64,000 bases of DNA, taken from the NCBI GenBank assembly GCA_964449135.1, contig CAYUXZ010000008.1, positions 1-64,000 of the forward strand, read 5' to 3'. Every line of letters begins with the position of its first letter. The stretch's first letter is position 1. Of the stretch, positions 10,712 through 18,836 are shown piece by piece. The DNA comes from SZAS-103 sp964449135 (GTDB lineage Bacteria; Pseudomonadota; Gammaproteobacteria; Xanthomonadales; Xanthomonadaceae). Position numbers and translations under genes: made by a program. The notes below the pieces were generated by a model. The model had not been told where the DNA came from, ran no database searches, and worked only from the letters and a program-made list of their open reading frames with translations.

Positions 10712-11284
10712 ATGCGATTGGTACTTCTGGGCGCGCCGGGTTCCGGCAAGGGCACGCAGGCGACCCGCCTGCGCGACCACTACCGCGTTCCGCACATTTC
10801 CACCGGCGACCTGCTGCGTGGCGCGGTCAAGGCCGGAACAAAGCTGGGGCTGCAAGCCAAGGCGGTGATGGAGTCGGGCGCGCTGGTGTCCGACGAGATC
10901 GTGCTGGCGATGCTCGAAGAGCGCCTGTCGCAGGGCGACACCGGCGACGGCTACATCCTCGACGGCTATCCGCGCAACCTCGCGCAGGCGAATTCGCTCG
11001 ATGCGCTGCTCGGCAAGCTAAGCCAACCCGTCGAGCGCGCGATCCAGCTCGACGTGGATACCGAACTGCTGGTCGCGCGCCTTGCGGGCCGCGCGCTCGC
11101 CGAAGGCCGCGCCGACGACAATCCCGATTCGGTGCGCAATCGCCTGCAGGTGTACGAGGAGCAGACCGCGCCGGTGATCGATTTCTACCGCCACCAGCAG
11201 AAACTCACCGCGGTGGACGGCGTGGGTTCTATGGAGGAAGTCTTCGAGCGCATCGTCGAGGCGCTGGACAGCCGCTACGCCTGA
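10712..11284 (+). CDS. adk: Adenylate kinase, short-LID form
   Basis: A 190-residue adenylate kinase (ATP + AMP = 2 ADP). The P-loop GAPGSGKG is at residues 7-14, the AMP-binding STGDLLR follows, then DGYPRNLAQA and the LID arginines. The LID is the short type: GRALAEGRADDN replaces the 30-residue zinc/beta LID of the E. coli enzyme, giving 190 rather than 214 residues, as in other Xanthomonadales. The start at 10712 (MRLVLLG) fits the family; an upstream in-frame ATG at 10688 would add eight unrelated residues. No strong ribosome-binding site is visible. Divergent from pfp. Confidence 0.96.
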   Translation: MRLVLLGAPGSGKGTQATRLRDHYRVPHISTGDLLRGAVKAGTKLGLQAKAVMESGALVSDEIVLAMLEERLSQGDTGDGYILDGYPRNLAQANSLDALLGKLSQPVERAIQLDVDTELLVARLAGRALAEGRADDNPDSVRNRLQVYEEQTAPVIDFYRHQQKLTAVDGVGSMEEVFERIVEALDSRYA

Positions 11285-11392
11285 ACAGCGGGGCTGGGCG
11301 CCGGCGCGCACAGGTTCATGCAAGGTCCTTGGCGACGCGTTCACGCACGCCGTGATCGCATGATCGCCATCTGCGATGGAAGCGGTTCGACC

Positions 11393-12094
11393 ATGAGCAA
11401 GCCTTGGGTGTTGACGATCCTCGTTCTGATCGCGCTCGTCAGCGCGAATTCGGCGCGCGCCGACCATTTCGGCGATATCGACTTTCGCGTGCCGGCCGGC
11501 TGGCAGAAAGTCGAGAAGGGCGGTTTCGCGATTCTCGCCGGTGCGCTCGATGCGCACGGCCGACCGCGCGCGGCGATCTTCATCACCGGCGGATCCGAGT
11601 ATCGGGGTGACTTCGGCGAATGGCTCGCTGCCGCCGTGCGGCAGGGCGAGGCGAACGAAACATCCGTGTCGCGGGGTGGCCCGCAGCACATCCAGGCGAA
11701 AGGCGACTACGACGCATTGACCATCGACAGCGTGGCACGCGATGGGCAGGGCACGACCACGCACCGCAAGTACATCGCAGCCAACCCCGGCGGCCGCGCC
11801 GAGATGTTCGTGTACATCACCTACAGCGACGCCGACGCGCAACGCGAGCTGCCCAAGCTGCGCGAGTTCCTCGAAAGCGTGCGCTATGCGCAGCTCGGCG
11901 GCCTGCATTCGGTGCCGCGCGCGAACGTCCGCGACGGCACGGCCTCGACTCCGGTATCGCCACGGCCGACAACCGGCGCGCACTGCCGGATCGTGACCCG
12001 GCAGCAGTGCATGTCGGGCATGTCCGGCGGCTTCGGCGGGACGATGACGCCGACCTATACCTGCCTGCCGGTGAGCAAGACGGTCTGCGACTGA
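11393..12094 (+). CDS. Secreted protein of unknown function with Cys-rich tail
   Basis: A 233-residue exported protein: signal peptide (VLTILVLIALVSANSARA) then a domain beginning FRVPAGWQKVEKGGFAIL, a pattern reminiscent of the PsbP/DcrB-like fold, though I cannot assign it firmly. The last 35 residues contain four Cys in a Gly/Met/Thr-rich tail (CRIVTRQQC...YTCLPVSKTVC) that looks disulphide-bonded. The start at 11393 is chosen because it gives a clean signal peptide and has GGAAG upstream; the frame is open to 11318. It lies between adk and mpl, but there is no overlap that would indicate coupling. Confidence 0.65.
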   Translation: MSKPWVLTILVLIALVSANSARADHFGDIDFRVPAGWQKVEKGGFAILAGALDAHGRPRAAIFITGGSEYRGDFGEWLAAAVRQGEANETSVSRGGPQHIQAKGDYDALTIDSVARDGQGTTTHRKYIAANPGGRAEMFVYITYSDADAQRELPKLREFLESVRYAQLGGLHSVPRANVRDGTASTPVSPRPTTGAHCRIVTRQQCMSGMSGGFGGTMTPTYTCLPVSKTVCD

Positions 12095-12143
12095 GCTCCG
12101 CACGTGGTGTAATGCGCGCATCGGATTACACGGTGCGACCTTC

Positions 12144-13502
12144 TTGAAACTGCATATCCTCGGCATCGCCGGCACCTTCATGGGCGGCGTCGCGGCGCTC
12201 GCGCGCGAACTCGGGCACGCCGTCGCGGGCAGCGACCAGAACATCTATCCGCCCATGAGCACGCAGCTCGAAGCGCTGGGCATCGAGCTCGCGCAAGGTT
12301 ACGCACCCGAACATATCACCGCCGACACCGATGTGGTCGTGGTCGGTAACGCGCTTTCGCGCGGCAACCCCGCGGTCGAACACGTGCTCGATGCCGCGAT
12401 GAATTACACCTCGGGCGCGCAGTGGCTGGCCGAGCACGTGTTGCCCGGACGCAACACGCTCGCGGTCGCGGGCACGCACGGCAAGACGACCACGACCTCG
12501 ATGCTCGCGTGGATACTCGAAGCGGCCGGCCGCGATCCGGGCTTCCTCGTCGGTGGCGTGCCCGAGAACTTCGGCGTGTCGGCGCGGCGCGGCAGCGGCG
12601 CGGAATTCGTCGTGGAAGCCGACGAATACGACACCGCGTTCTTCGACAAACGCAGCAAGTTCGTGCACTACCGCCCGCGCGTGGCGATCCTGAACAACCT
12701 CGAATACGACCACGCCGATATCTTCCCCGACGTCGCCGCGATCCAGCGCCAGTTCCACCACCTCGTGCGCACCGTGCCGCGCAACGGCCGGATGATCATC
12801 AACGGCGAGGACGAACGCCTGGCCGAGGTGCTCGCGATGGGTTGCTGGACGCCGGTCGAACGCTTCGCGATGGCCGGCGACGCGGAGTGGACGCCGCGGC
12901 TGATCGCTGCGGACGGTTCGGAATTCGCGGTGCTCCATCGCGGCGCCGAAGCCGGCGTCGTGCGCTGGGACCTGCTCGGCCCGCACAACGTGATGAACGC
13001 GCTCGCCGCGATCGCGGCCGCGCACGCGGTCGGCGTCGATCCGGCGCAGGCGATCGCTGCCCTGGGCGATTTCCGCAGCGTGAAACGTCGTCTCGAGGTT
13101 CTCGGCAGGGCGAAGGGCATCACCGTCTATGACGACTTCGCGCACCATCCGACCGCGATCCGCACCACGCTCGCCGGCTTGCGCGCGCGCGTCGGTTCGG
13201 CGCGCATCGTGGTCGCGATGGAACCGCGCAGCAATTCGATGCGGCTGGGCGCGCACGCCGACGAGATCGCGCCCTCGCTGGACGGCGCCGACGCAGTGGT
13301 GTTCCTGCAGCGCGTAGAACTGCCCTGGGACGCAGGCAAGGTCATCGCCGCGTTGCGCGGTGAGGGCGTCGCGGCGCCGACCGTCGATGCGCTGGTCGAA
13401 AAACTGGATGCGATCGCGCGCGACGGCGACCACGTGGTGTTCATGTCCAACGGCGGCTTCGAGGACGCGCCGCGGCGCTTTCTCGCGACATTACAGGCTT
13501 GA
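12144..13502 (+). CDS. mpl: UDP-N-acetylmuramate:L-Ala-gamma-D-Glu-meso-DAP ligase
   Basis: A 452-residue Mur-ligase-family enzyme that reattaches recycled murein tripeptide to UDP-MurNAc. The N-terminal Rossmann segment KLHILGIAGTFMGG and the ATP loop GTHGKTTTTS (about residues 112-121) are intact; EADEYDTAFFDKRSKF and HHPTAI are Mpl hallmarks that distinguish it from MurC. The start codon is TTG: no ATG or GTG in this frame precedes the conserved N-terminus, and no strong ribosome-binding site is visible, so translation may be modest. It shows that cell-wall recycling is active. Confidence 0.94.
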   Translation: MKLHILGIAGTFMGGVAALARELGHAVAGSDQNIYPPMSTQLEALGIELAQGYAPEHITADTDVVVVGNALSRGNPAVEHVLDAAMNYTSGAQWLAEHVLPGRNTLAVAGTHGKTTTTSMLAWILEAAGRDPGFLVGGVPENFGVSARRGSGAEFVVEADEYDTAFFDKRSKFVHYRPRVAILNNLEYDHADIFPDVAAIQRQFHHLVRTVPRNGRMIINGEDERLAEVLAMGCWTPVERFAMAGDAEWTPRLIAADGSEFAVLHRGAEAGVVRWDLLGPHNVMNALAAIAAAHAVGVDPAQAIAALGDFRSVKRRLEVLGRAKGITVYDDFAHHPTAIRTTLAGLRARVGSARIVVAMEPRSNSMRLGAHADEIAPSLDGADAVVFLQRVELPWDAGKVIAALRGEGVAAPTVDALVEKLDAIARDGDHVVFMSNGGFEDAPRRFLATLQA

Positions 13503-13536
13503 CGCCGCACGCGCGGGGACGCGCTAGACTCCCCGC

Positions 13537-14148
13537 ATGAACCAATCCGCGCACGCCGCATCGTCGGGAAGCTTGCCGCTGTTCCCGCTGCACGCGGTGC
13601 TGCTGCCCTCGGCGCGAATGCAGTTGCGCATCTTCGAGCCGCGCTACCTGGACCTGGTCAGCAACTGCGCGCGCAACAACGGCGGATTCGGCGTCTGCGC
13701 GATCGTCGAAGGCGATGAAGCAGGGAAGCCTTCGATACCCGTCGCGATCGGCACCGAGGCGAAGATCGTGGATTTCACGACGCTGCCCGACGGGCTACTG
13801 GGGATCACCGTCGAAGGCGGACGCCGTTTCCATGTCGAACGCACGCGTGTGCGCGACAACGGCCTGATCGTCGCCGACGTGAGCTGGCTGGACGAACCCG
13901 CATCGGCGCGGCTGGCGGTGGAACACGAATTGCTGGCGACTCTGCTGCGCAGGTTGATCGAGCGCATGGGCGGCGCGCACGCGGGCGCGGATGCATCCGC
14001 GTACGAGGATGCGGGCTGGGTCGGCTGGCGGCTCGCCGAATTGCTGCCGATCGCACTCGCCGACCGACAGATGCTGCTGCAGGAATCCGACCCGCAGGCG
14101 CGGCTGCAACGCCTGCTCGGCCTGATCGCGCAGCTGCAGCCCGAATGA
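13537..14148 (+). CDS. LON peptidase substrate-binding-domain protein
   Basis: A 203-residue protein consisting of a LonSB (PUA-like N-terminal Lon) domain: LPLFPLHAVLLPSARMQLRIFEPRY is the characteristic opening, followed by GFGVCAIVEG and GLLGITVEGGRRF. It has no AAA+ or protease domain, so it is the free-standing family found in many proteobacteria, with unknown role, possibly in binding unfolded proteins. It begins 34 bases after mpl and may be cotranscribed with it. Confidence 0.85.
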   Translation: MNQSAHAASSGSLPLFPLHAVLLPSARMQLRIFEPRYLDLVSNCARNNGGFGVCAIVEGDEAGKPSIPVAIGTEAKIVDFTTLPDGLLGITVEGGRRFHVERTRVRDNGLIVADVSWLDEPASARLAVEHELLATLLRRLIERMGGAHAGADASAYEDAGWVGWRLAELLPIALADRQMLLQESDPQARLQRLLGLIAQLQPE

Positions 14149-14190
14149 CGATGGCGAGAGCGTCACACTGAAATCCTGACGACGAGGCGA

Positions 14191-15012
14191 ATGATGTCCG
14201 ATCTGCGCGGCAAAACCCTGTTCATCACCGGCGCCTCTCGCGGGATCGGCCTGGCGATCGGCCTGCGCGCGGCGCGCGACGGCGCGAACGTCGTGATTGC
14301 GGCGAAGTCGAGCGTGCCCAATCCCAAGCTGCCCGGCACCATCCACACCGCCGCGCGCGCGATCGACGAAGCCGGCGGACAGGCATTGGCGATCCAATGC
14401 GACATCCGCGAGGAGGAGCAGGTGCGCGCCGCGGTCCGTCAGACGATCGAACGTTTCGGCGGCATCGACATCCTCGTCAACAACGCGAGCGCGATCTGGT
14501 TGCGCGGCGCGCTCGACACGCCAATGAAGCGCTTCGACCTGATGCAGCAGGTCAACGCGCGCGGCACTTTCCTGTGTTCGCAGGCCTGCCTGCCGCATCT
14601 GCTGCAGGCTCCGAATCCGCATATCCTCACGCTGGCGCCGCCACCCACGCTGGATCCGAAGTGGTGGGGCCCGCATACGGGGTACACGCTCGCGAAGATG
14701 GGCATGAGCTTCGTGACGATCGGGCTGGCCGCCGAGTTCGGTTCGAAAGGCGTGGCAGTCAACGCGCTGTGGCCGCGCACGGTGACCGCGACCGACGCCA
14801 TCAACATGATCCCGGGCGTTTCCGCCGCGCGATGCCGCACGCCGGCGATCCTCGCCGATGCCGCGCACGCGATCCTGACCGCGCCTTCGCGCGAGCTCGG
14901 CGGACGTTTCCTGATCGACGAGGACGTGCTGCGCAAGAGCGGCATCACCGACTTTTCCGGATACGCCGTCGATCCCTCGCAGCCGCTGCTGACCGATCTG
15001 TTCCTGGATTGA
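14191..15012 (+). CDS. Short-chain dehydrogenase (HSDL2-like SDR)
   Basis: A 273-residue SDR oxidoreductase. The cofactor loop TGASRGIG, the NNAS motif and the catalytic Y-T-L-A-K are present; after the serine position the sequence reads LTLAPPPTLDPKWWGPH, typical of the HSDL2/peroxisomal-like branch. The 40-residue insertion with KSSVPNPKLPGTIHTAA after the second strand is also diagnostic of this branch, and suggests NADP(H). The GAGG upstream fits the second ATG (14194) better than the first (14191), differing by one residue. The glyoxalase gene follows by 11 bases, so they form an operon. Substrate unknown, perhaps an acyl-CoA or ketone. Confidence 0.88.
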   Translation: MMSDLRGKTLFITGASRGIGLAIGLRAARDGANVVIAAKSSVPNPKLPGTIHTAARAIDEAGGQALAIQCDIREEEQVRAAVRQTIERFGGIDILVNNASAIWLRGALDTPMKRFDLMQQVNARGTFLCSQACLPHLLQAPNPHILTLAPPPTLDPKWWGPHTGYTLAKMGMSFVTIGLAAEFGSKGVAVNALWPRTVTATDAINMIPGVSAARCRTPAILADAAHAILTAPSRELGGRFLIDEDVLRKSGITDFSGYAVDPSQPLLTDLFLD

Positions 15013-15023
15013 CGGAGAACGCG

Positions 15024-15446
15024 ATGAAATACCTGCACAGCATGGTTCGCGTCCACGACCTCGATGCGACGCTCCGGTTCTTCTGCGAAGGCCTGGGCCT
15101 GCGCGAAACGCGTCGCGTCGATAATGCTGCCGGCAAATTCACGCTCGTGTTTCTCGCCGCGCCGGGAAGTCCCGAGGCAGAAATCGAGCTCACCCACAAC
15201 TGGGGTTCGACCGAAGACTACGGCAGCGCACGCAATTTCGGCCACCTCGCATTCGGAGTCGAAGACATCTACGCGACCTGCGCGCACCTGCAGGCGATGG
15301 GCGTGACCATCAACCGCCCGCCGCGCGACGGACACATGGCCTTCGTGCGCTCGCCCGATCGGATCTCGATCGAACTGTTGCAGAAAGGCGAAGCCCTGCC
15401 GCCCGCCGAGCCCTGGGTTTCGATGCCGAATGTCGGAGGCTGGTAG
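15024..15446 (+). CDS. gloA: Lactoylglutathione lyase-family protein (glyoxalase I)
   Basis: A 140-residue VOC-fold protein resembling glyoxalase I, which isomerises the methylglyoxal-glutathione hemithioacetal. Metal ligands fit the pattern: His 5 (KYLHSMVRV), Glu at EIELTHNWG, His in FGHLAFGVED and Glu in ISIELLQKGE. GGAG lies six bases upstream of the ATG, and the gene follows the SDR by 11 bases; the frame is open much further upstream but only as a shadow of the SDR gene. It ends adjacent to the convergent PLP-enzyme gene with no gap. Confidence 0.88.
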   Translation: MKYLHSMVRVHDLDATLRFFCEGLGLRETRRVDNAAGKFTLVFLAAPGSPEAEIELTHNWGSTEDYGSARNFGHLAFGVEDIYATCAHLQAMGVTINRPPRDGHMAFVRSPDRISIELLQKGEALPPAEPWVSMPNVGGW

Positions 15447-16598
15447 TCAGGAATCCAGCGCCTGGGCCAGGTCCGCGACCAGGTCGTCCGCGTGTTCCAG
15501 TCCGACCGACAACCGCAGCAGGTTCTGCGGCGAGAACGGCTGCGGTCCTTCGACCGAGGCGCGATGCTCGATCAGCGATTCGCACCCGCCCAGCGAGGTA
15601 GCATTCGTGAACAGCCGCAATTTACCGGCGAACGCGAGCGCGGCCGTGCGGCCGCCGCGGACTTCGATCGACAACATGCCGCCGAAATCGCGCATCTGTT
15701 TCGCAGCGATGGCGTGCTGCGGGTGCGAATCCAGGCCGGGCCAGTTCACGCGCTCGATCGCCGGATGTCTCGACAGGAACTCGGCGACGCGGCGCGCGTT
15801 CGCGCAGTGCATCGCCATGCGCGCGGGCAGCGAACGGCAGCCGCGCAGCATGAGCCAGGCGCTGAACGGCGACAGCACCGCGCCGGTGATGTGGCGCCGG
15901 TGCGCGACGCGCTCGTGGAAACCGTCGCGCCACGCGAACACCAGCGCGCCGCCGAGCACGTCGCTGTGGCCGCCGAAATACTTCGTCGTCGAGTGCATCA
16001 CCACGTCGGCGCCGAGCGCGAGCGGTCGCTGCAGGATCGGCGTCGCGAAGGTGTTGTCGCAGACCAGGCCGGCGTCCGCGTCGTGCGCGATCTCCGCGAG
16101 CGCGGCGATGTCGCTGACCTTCATGCGCGGGTTCGAGGGCGTCTCCGCCCAGATCAGCGCGGTGCCCGCGACGCAGGCCGCGCGCACCGCATCGAGATCG
16201 CTCAGGTCGACCATCGTCGCGACGATGCCGCGTTCGGGCAGGAACTCCTGGGCGAGAAAGCGCGTGCCGCTGTAGCAGTCGTCGGGGATCAGCACGCGCG
16301 ATCCGTTCGGCAGCGATTCCAGCAGCGCGGTGATCGCGGCCATGCCCGAGGCGAACGCGAGCGCGGCCTGCCCGCCTTCGAGCGCGGCGAGCGCGGCCTC
16401 GAGGCGATCCTGGGTCGGATTGCCTTCGCGCTGGTATTCGTAACCGGCGATGCGTTCGCCCGCCGGCCCGTGCTGGAACGTGGTCGCCAGGTGGATCGGC
16501 GGCACGACCGCGCCAGTCTGTGCATCGGGCTCGGCGCCCGCGTGGACGGCGAGGGTTTCCGGCCATGCAGCGCTGGAGAACTTGTAGATGTCAGCCAC
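15447..16598 (-). CDS. Cystathionine gamma-synthase-like PLP enzyme
   Basis: A 383-residue Cys/Met-metabolism PLP enzyme. Visible are YEYQREGNPTQDRLEAALAALEGG, the PLP-phosphate-binding Ser-Gly-Met, DNTFATPILQRPL and the lysine of MHSTTKYFGGHSDVLGG that binds PLP. Gamma-synthase, gamma-lyase and beta-lyase activities cannot be separated from sequence alone; the length and N-terminus fit MetB or a transulfuration lyase. I chose the GTG at 16598: GGAG lies seven bases upstream, and the family similarity starts there. This start overlaps the hemL stop by eight bases (GTGGCTGA), implying translational coupling. A 53-codon upstream extension is only hemL in another frame. Confidence 0.9.
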   Translation of the reverse strand: MADIYKFSSAAWPETLAVHAGAEPDAQTGAVVPPIHLATTFQHGPAGERIAGYEYQREGNPTQDRLEAALAALEGGQAALAFASGMAAITALLESLPNGSRVLIPDDCYSGTRFLAQEFLPERGIVATMVDLSDLDAVRAACVAGTALIWAETPSNPRMKVSDIAALAEIAHDADAGLVCDNTFATPILQRPLALGADVVMHSTTKYFGGHSDVLGGALVFAWRDGFHERVAHRRHITGAVLSPFSAWLMLRGCRSLPARMAMHCANARRVAEFLSRHPAIERVNWPGLDSHPQHAIAAKQMRDFGGMLSIEVRGGRTAALAFAGKLRLFTNATSLGGCESLIEHRASVEGPQPFSPQNLLRLSVGLEHADDLVADLAQALDS

Positions 16599-17880
16599 GT
16601 CCGATCTCCGCGAAGGTCTCGCGCGCGGCCTGCACGGTCGCGGCGATGTCGTCCTCGGTGTGCGCCGAGGACACGAAGCCGGCCTCGAATGCCGAGGGCG
16701 CGAGATAGACGCCACGATCCAACATGCCGTGGAAGAAGCGCCGGAATGTCGCGACATCGCAGGCGGTGGCCTGCGCGTAGCTTTCGACTTTCCCGGCGCT
16801 GAAGAACAGGCCGAACATGCCGCAGACGCGGTTCGTGCTGAACGCGATGCCCGCTTCGTTCGCGGCGGCCTGTATCCCGTCGACGAGAAGTTCGGTGCGA
16901 CGCGCGAGTTCGGCGTGAAAACCCGGTTGCCGGATCAGTTCCAGCGTCGCCAGGCCCGCGGCCATCGCGACCGGATTTCCCGACAGCGTGCCGGCCTGGT
17001 AGATCGGGCCGTTGGGCGCGATCTGCTGCATGAGATCGCGACGGCCGCCGTAGGCGCCGACCGGCATCCCGCCGCCGATGATCTTGCCGAAGGTGGAAAG
17101 ATCCGGCGTGATGCCGTACAGCGTCTGCGCGCCGCCGAGCGCGACGCGAAAACCGGTCATCACCTCGTCGAATATCAGCAGCGTCCCGTGCTTCGTGCAC
17201 AGCGCGCGCAAATGCTGCAAGTAACCGTCCTTCGGCGGAATGCAATTCGCGTTGCCGACGATCGGCTCGATGATCAGCGCAGCGATCTCGTCGCCGATCG
17301 AATCGAACAAGGCGGTCGCTGCGTCGAAGTCGTTGTATGGAAGCGTGAGCGTGAGATCGGCGAGCGCCTTGGGCACGCCCGGCGAATCGGGCACGCCGAG
17401 CGTGAGCGCGCCCGAGCCGGCTTTCACGAGGAAGGAATCGCCGTGGCCGTGGTAGCAGCCTTCGAATTTCACGATGCGGCTGCGCCCGGTCGCGCCGCGC
17501 GCGAGCCGGATCGCCGAGAGCGTGGCCTCGGTGCCGGAGTTCACCATGCGCACCATCTCGACCGAAGGCACGAGCTGCGCGATCGTCTCGGCCATCGTGA
17601 CTTCGAGCGGGTTGGGCACGCCGAACGACAGGCCGTCGCGCATCGTGCGCGCGACCGCATCGAGCACCTGCGGATGCGCATGGCCGGCGATCATCGGTCC
17701 CCACGAACCGACGTAGTCGATGTAGCGCTTGCCTTCGACGTCCCAGAGCCAGGCGCCCTGCGCGCGCTGCGCGAAGAACGGCTCGCCGCCGACCGACTTG
17801 AACGCGCGTACCGGCGAGTTCACGCCGCCGGGCATCAGTTCCTTCGCGCGCGAAAACAGTTCGTGGCTGCTCGGGCTCAT
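16591..17880 (-). CDS. hemL: Glutamate-1-semialdehyde 2,1-aminomutase
   Basis: A 429-residue class-III aminotransferase-fold enzyme that converts glutamate-1-semialdehyde to 5-aminolevulinate in the C5 heme pathway. Diagnostic stretches are MPGGVNSPVRAFKSVGG at the N-terminus, GTEATLSAIRLARG, LIFDEVMTGFR and the PLP lysine in TFGKIIGGGMPVGAYGG. The start at 17880 (MSPSSHELFSRA) gives family-typical length and lies 13 bases beyond the thiE stop; longer in-frame starts would overlap thiE. Thus thiE, hemL and the PLP enzyme form a tight minus-strand operon. Confidence 0.96.
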   Translation of the reverse strand: MSPSSHELFSRAKELMPGGVNSPVRAFKSVGGEPFFAQRAQGAWLWDVEGKRYIDYVGSWGPMIAGHAHPQVLDAVARTMRDGLSFGVPNPLEVTMAETIAQLVPSVEMVRMVNSGTEATLSAIRLARGATGRSRIVKFEGCYHGHGDSFLVKAGSGALTLGVPDSPGVPKALADLTLTLPYNDFDAATALFDSIGDEIAALIIEPIVGNANCIPPKDGYLQHLRALCTKHGTLLIFDEVMTGFRVALGGAQTLYGITPDLSTFGKIIGGGMPVGAYGGRRDLMQQIAPNGPIYQAGTLSGNPVAMAAGLATLELIRQPGFHAELARRTELLVDGIQAAANEAGIAFSTNRVCGMFGLFFSAGKVESYAQATACDVATFRRFFHGMLDRGVYLAPSAFEAGFVSSAHTEDDIAATVQAARETFAEIGRG

Positions 17881-17893
17881 GCGGATCCGTGTT

Positions 17894-18526
17894 TCACGCG
17901 GGTTCGTTGAATGCGGCGACATACGCGCGCGAGGCATTGGTCGGCTCGCGCGAACGCCAGAGGCCGGAAAGCACCGCGATCAGGTCGGCGCCGGCGTCGC
18001 GCAGGCCGCGCACGTGCGCGGGCTCGATGCCGCCGATCGCGACCAGCGGCAATTCGAAGCGCCGCGCCTGCTGGAGCAGGCCGGTATCCGCGTGCGCCGC
18101 GTCGGGCTTGGTCTGGCTCGGGAAGAACGCGCCGAACGCGAGGTAATCCGCGCCCTGCGCGACCGCGGCTTCCGCGCGTTCGATGCGGTCGTAGCAGGAC
18201 GCGCCGATGATCGCCTCGGCGCCGAGCTTCGCGCGCGCGGAGGCAATATCGGCATCGGTCGCGCCGAGGTGCACGCCGTCGGCGGCCATCGCCTTCGCGA
18301 GTTCGACGTCGTCGTTGACGATCAGCGGAACGCCGTAAGTCAGGCACAGCAGCTTCATCGCGAGCGCCTGCTCGAGCCGCTTGTCGAAGTCGGCGGTCTT
18401 GTTGCGGTATTGCAGCACCTGCGCGCCCTGGTCGAGCACCACTTCGACCCGCCAGAGCAGCTCGTTGGTGTCCGTGTCCTCGGGCGTGATCGCGTACAAG
18501 CCACGCTTGGGCCAGTGCTTGCGCAT
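17894..18526 (-). CDS. thiE: Thiamine-phosphate synthase
   Basis: A 210-residue TIM-barrel enzyme that joins HMP pyrophosphate to thiazole phosphate. It has GLYAITPE at the start, VLQYRNKTAD, the ligand-binding VNDDVELA, GVHLGATDAD and IGASCYD, and the phosphate-binding VAIGGIEPAH near the C-terminus. First gene of the minus-strand thiE-hemL run, divergent from rubredoxin over 65 bp. It works in the same pathway as thiC at the left edge of the window. Confidence 0.94.
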   Translation of the reverse strand: MRKHWPKRGLYAITPEDTDTNELLWRVEVVLDQGAQVLQYRNKTADFDKRLEQALAMKLLCLTYGVPLIVNDDVELAKAMAADGVHLGATDADIASARAKLGAEAIIGASCYDRIERAEAAVAQGADYLAFGAFFPSQTKPDAAHADTGLLQQARRFELPLVAIGGIEPAHVRGLRDAGADLIAVLSGLWRSREPTNASRAYVAAFNEPA

Positions 18527-18591
18527 GTGCTCGCTTCCCCCCGCTGGCGCGAAATGCGAAAATCCACGGCTAGTTTCGCACGAGTCGAACC

Positions 18592-18789
18592 ATGAGCGTT
18601 TCCATCCCGGCCGAAACCGCCTACCGCACCTGGATGTGCGTGGTCTGCGGTTTCCTCTATGACGAAGCCCGCGGCCTGCCCGAGGAGGGCATCCCGGCCG
18701 GCACGCGCTGGGAAGACGTGCCCGACACCTGGGTCTGTCCGGATTGCGGCGTGACCAAGGACGACTTCGAGATGATCCCGCTGGCCTGA
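18592..18789 (+). CDS. Rubredoxin
   Basis: A 65-residue single-iron electron carrier with both Cys knuckles intact (MCVVCGFLYD and WVCPDCGVTKDDFE). It carries an extra dozen N-terminal residues (MSVSIPAETAYRT) compared with a minimal 53-residue rubredoxin. No rubredoxin reductase or alkane hydroxylase is adjacent, so the partner is unknown. Divergent from thiE. Confidence 0.95.
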   Translation: MSVSIPAETAYRTWMCVVCGFLYDEARGLPEEGIPAGTRWEDVPDTWVCPDCGVTKDDFEMIPLA

Positions 18790-18794
18790 ACCGG

Positions 18795-18813
18795 GCAGGC
18801 CGGATAGGCCTGC
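18795..18813. terminator. Weak hairpin between convergent genes
   Basis: A 7-bp perfect stem GCAGGCC/GGCCTGC with a 5-base loop lies just after the rubredoxin stop; another GC-rich inverted repeat (CGGCGG...CCGCCG) follows it. Neither has a T tract, so a terminator role between the convergent rubredoxin and SirB1-like genes is plausible but not shown. Confidence 0.35.
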
Positions 18814-18836
18814 GGCGGATCGGACCGCCGCGGAAT

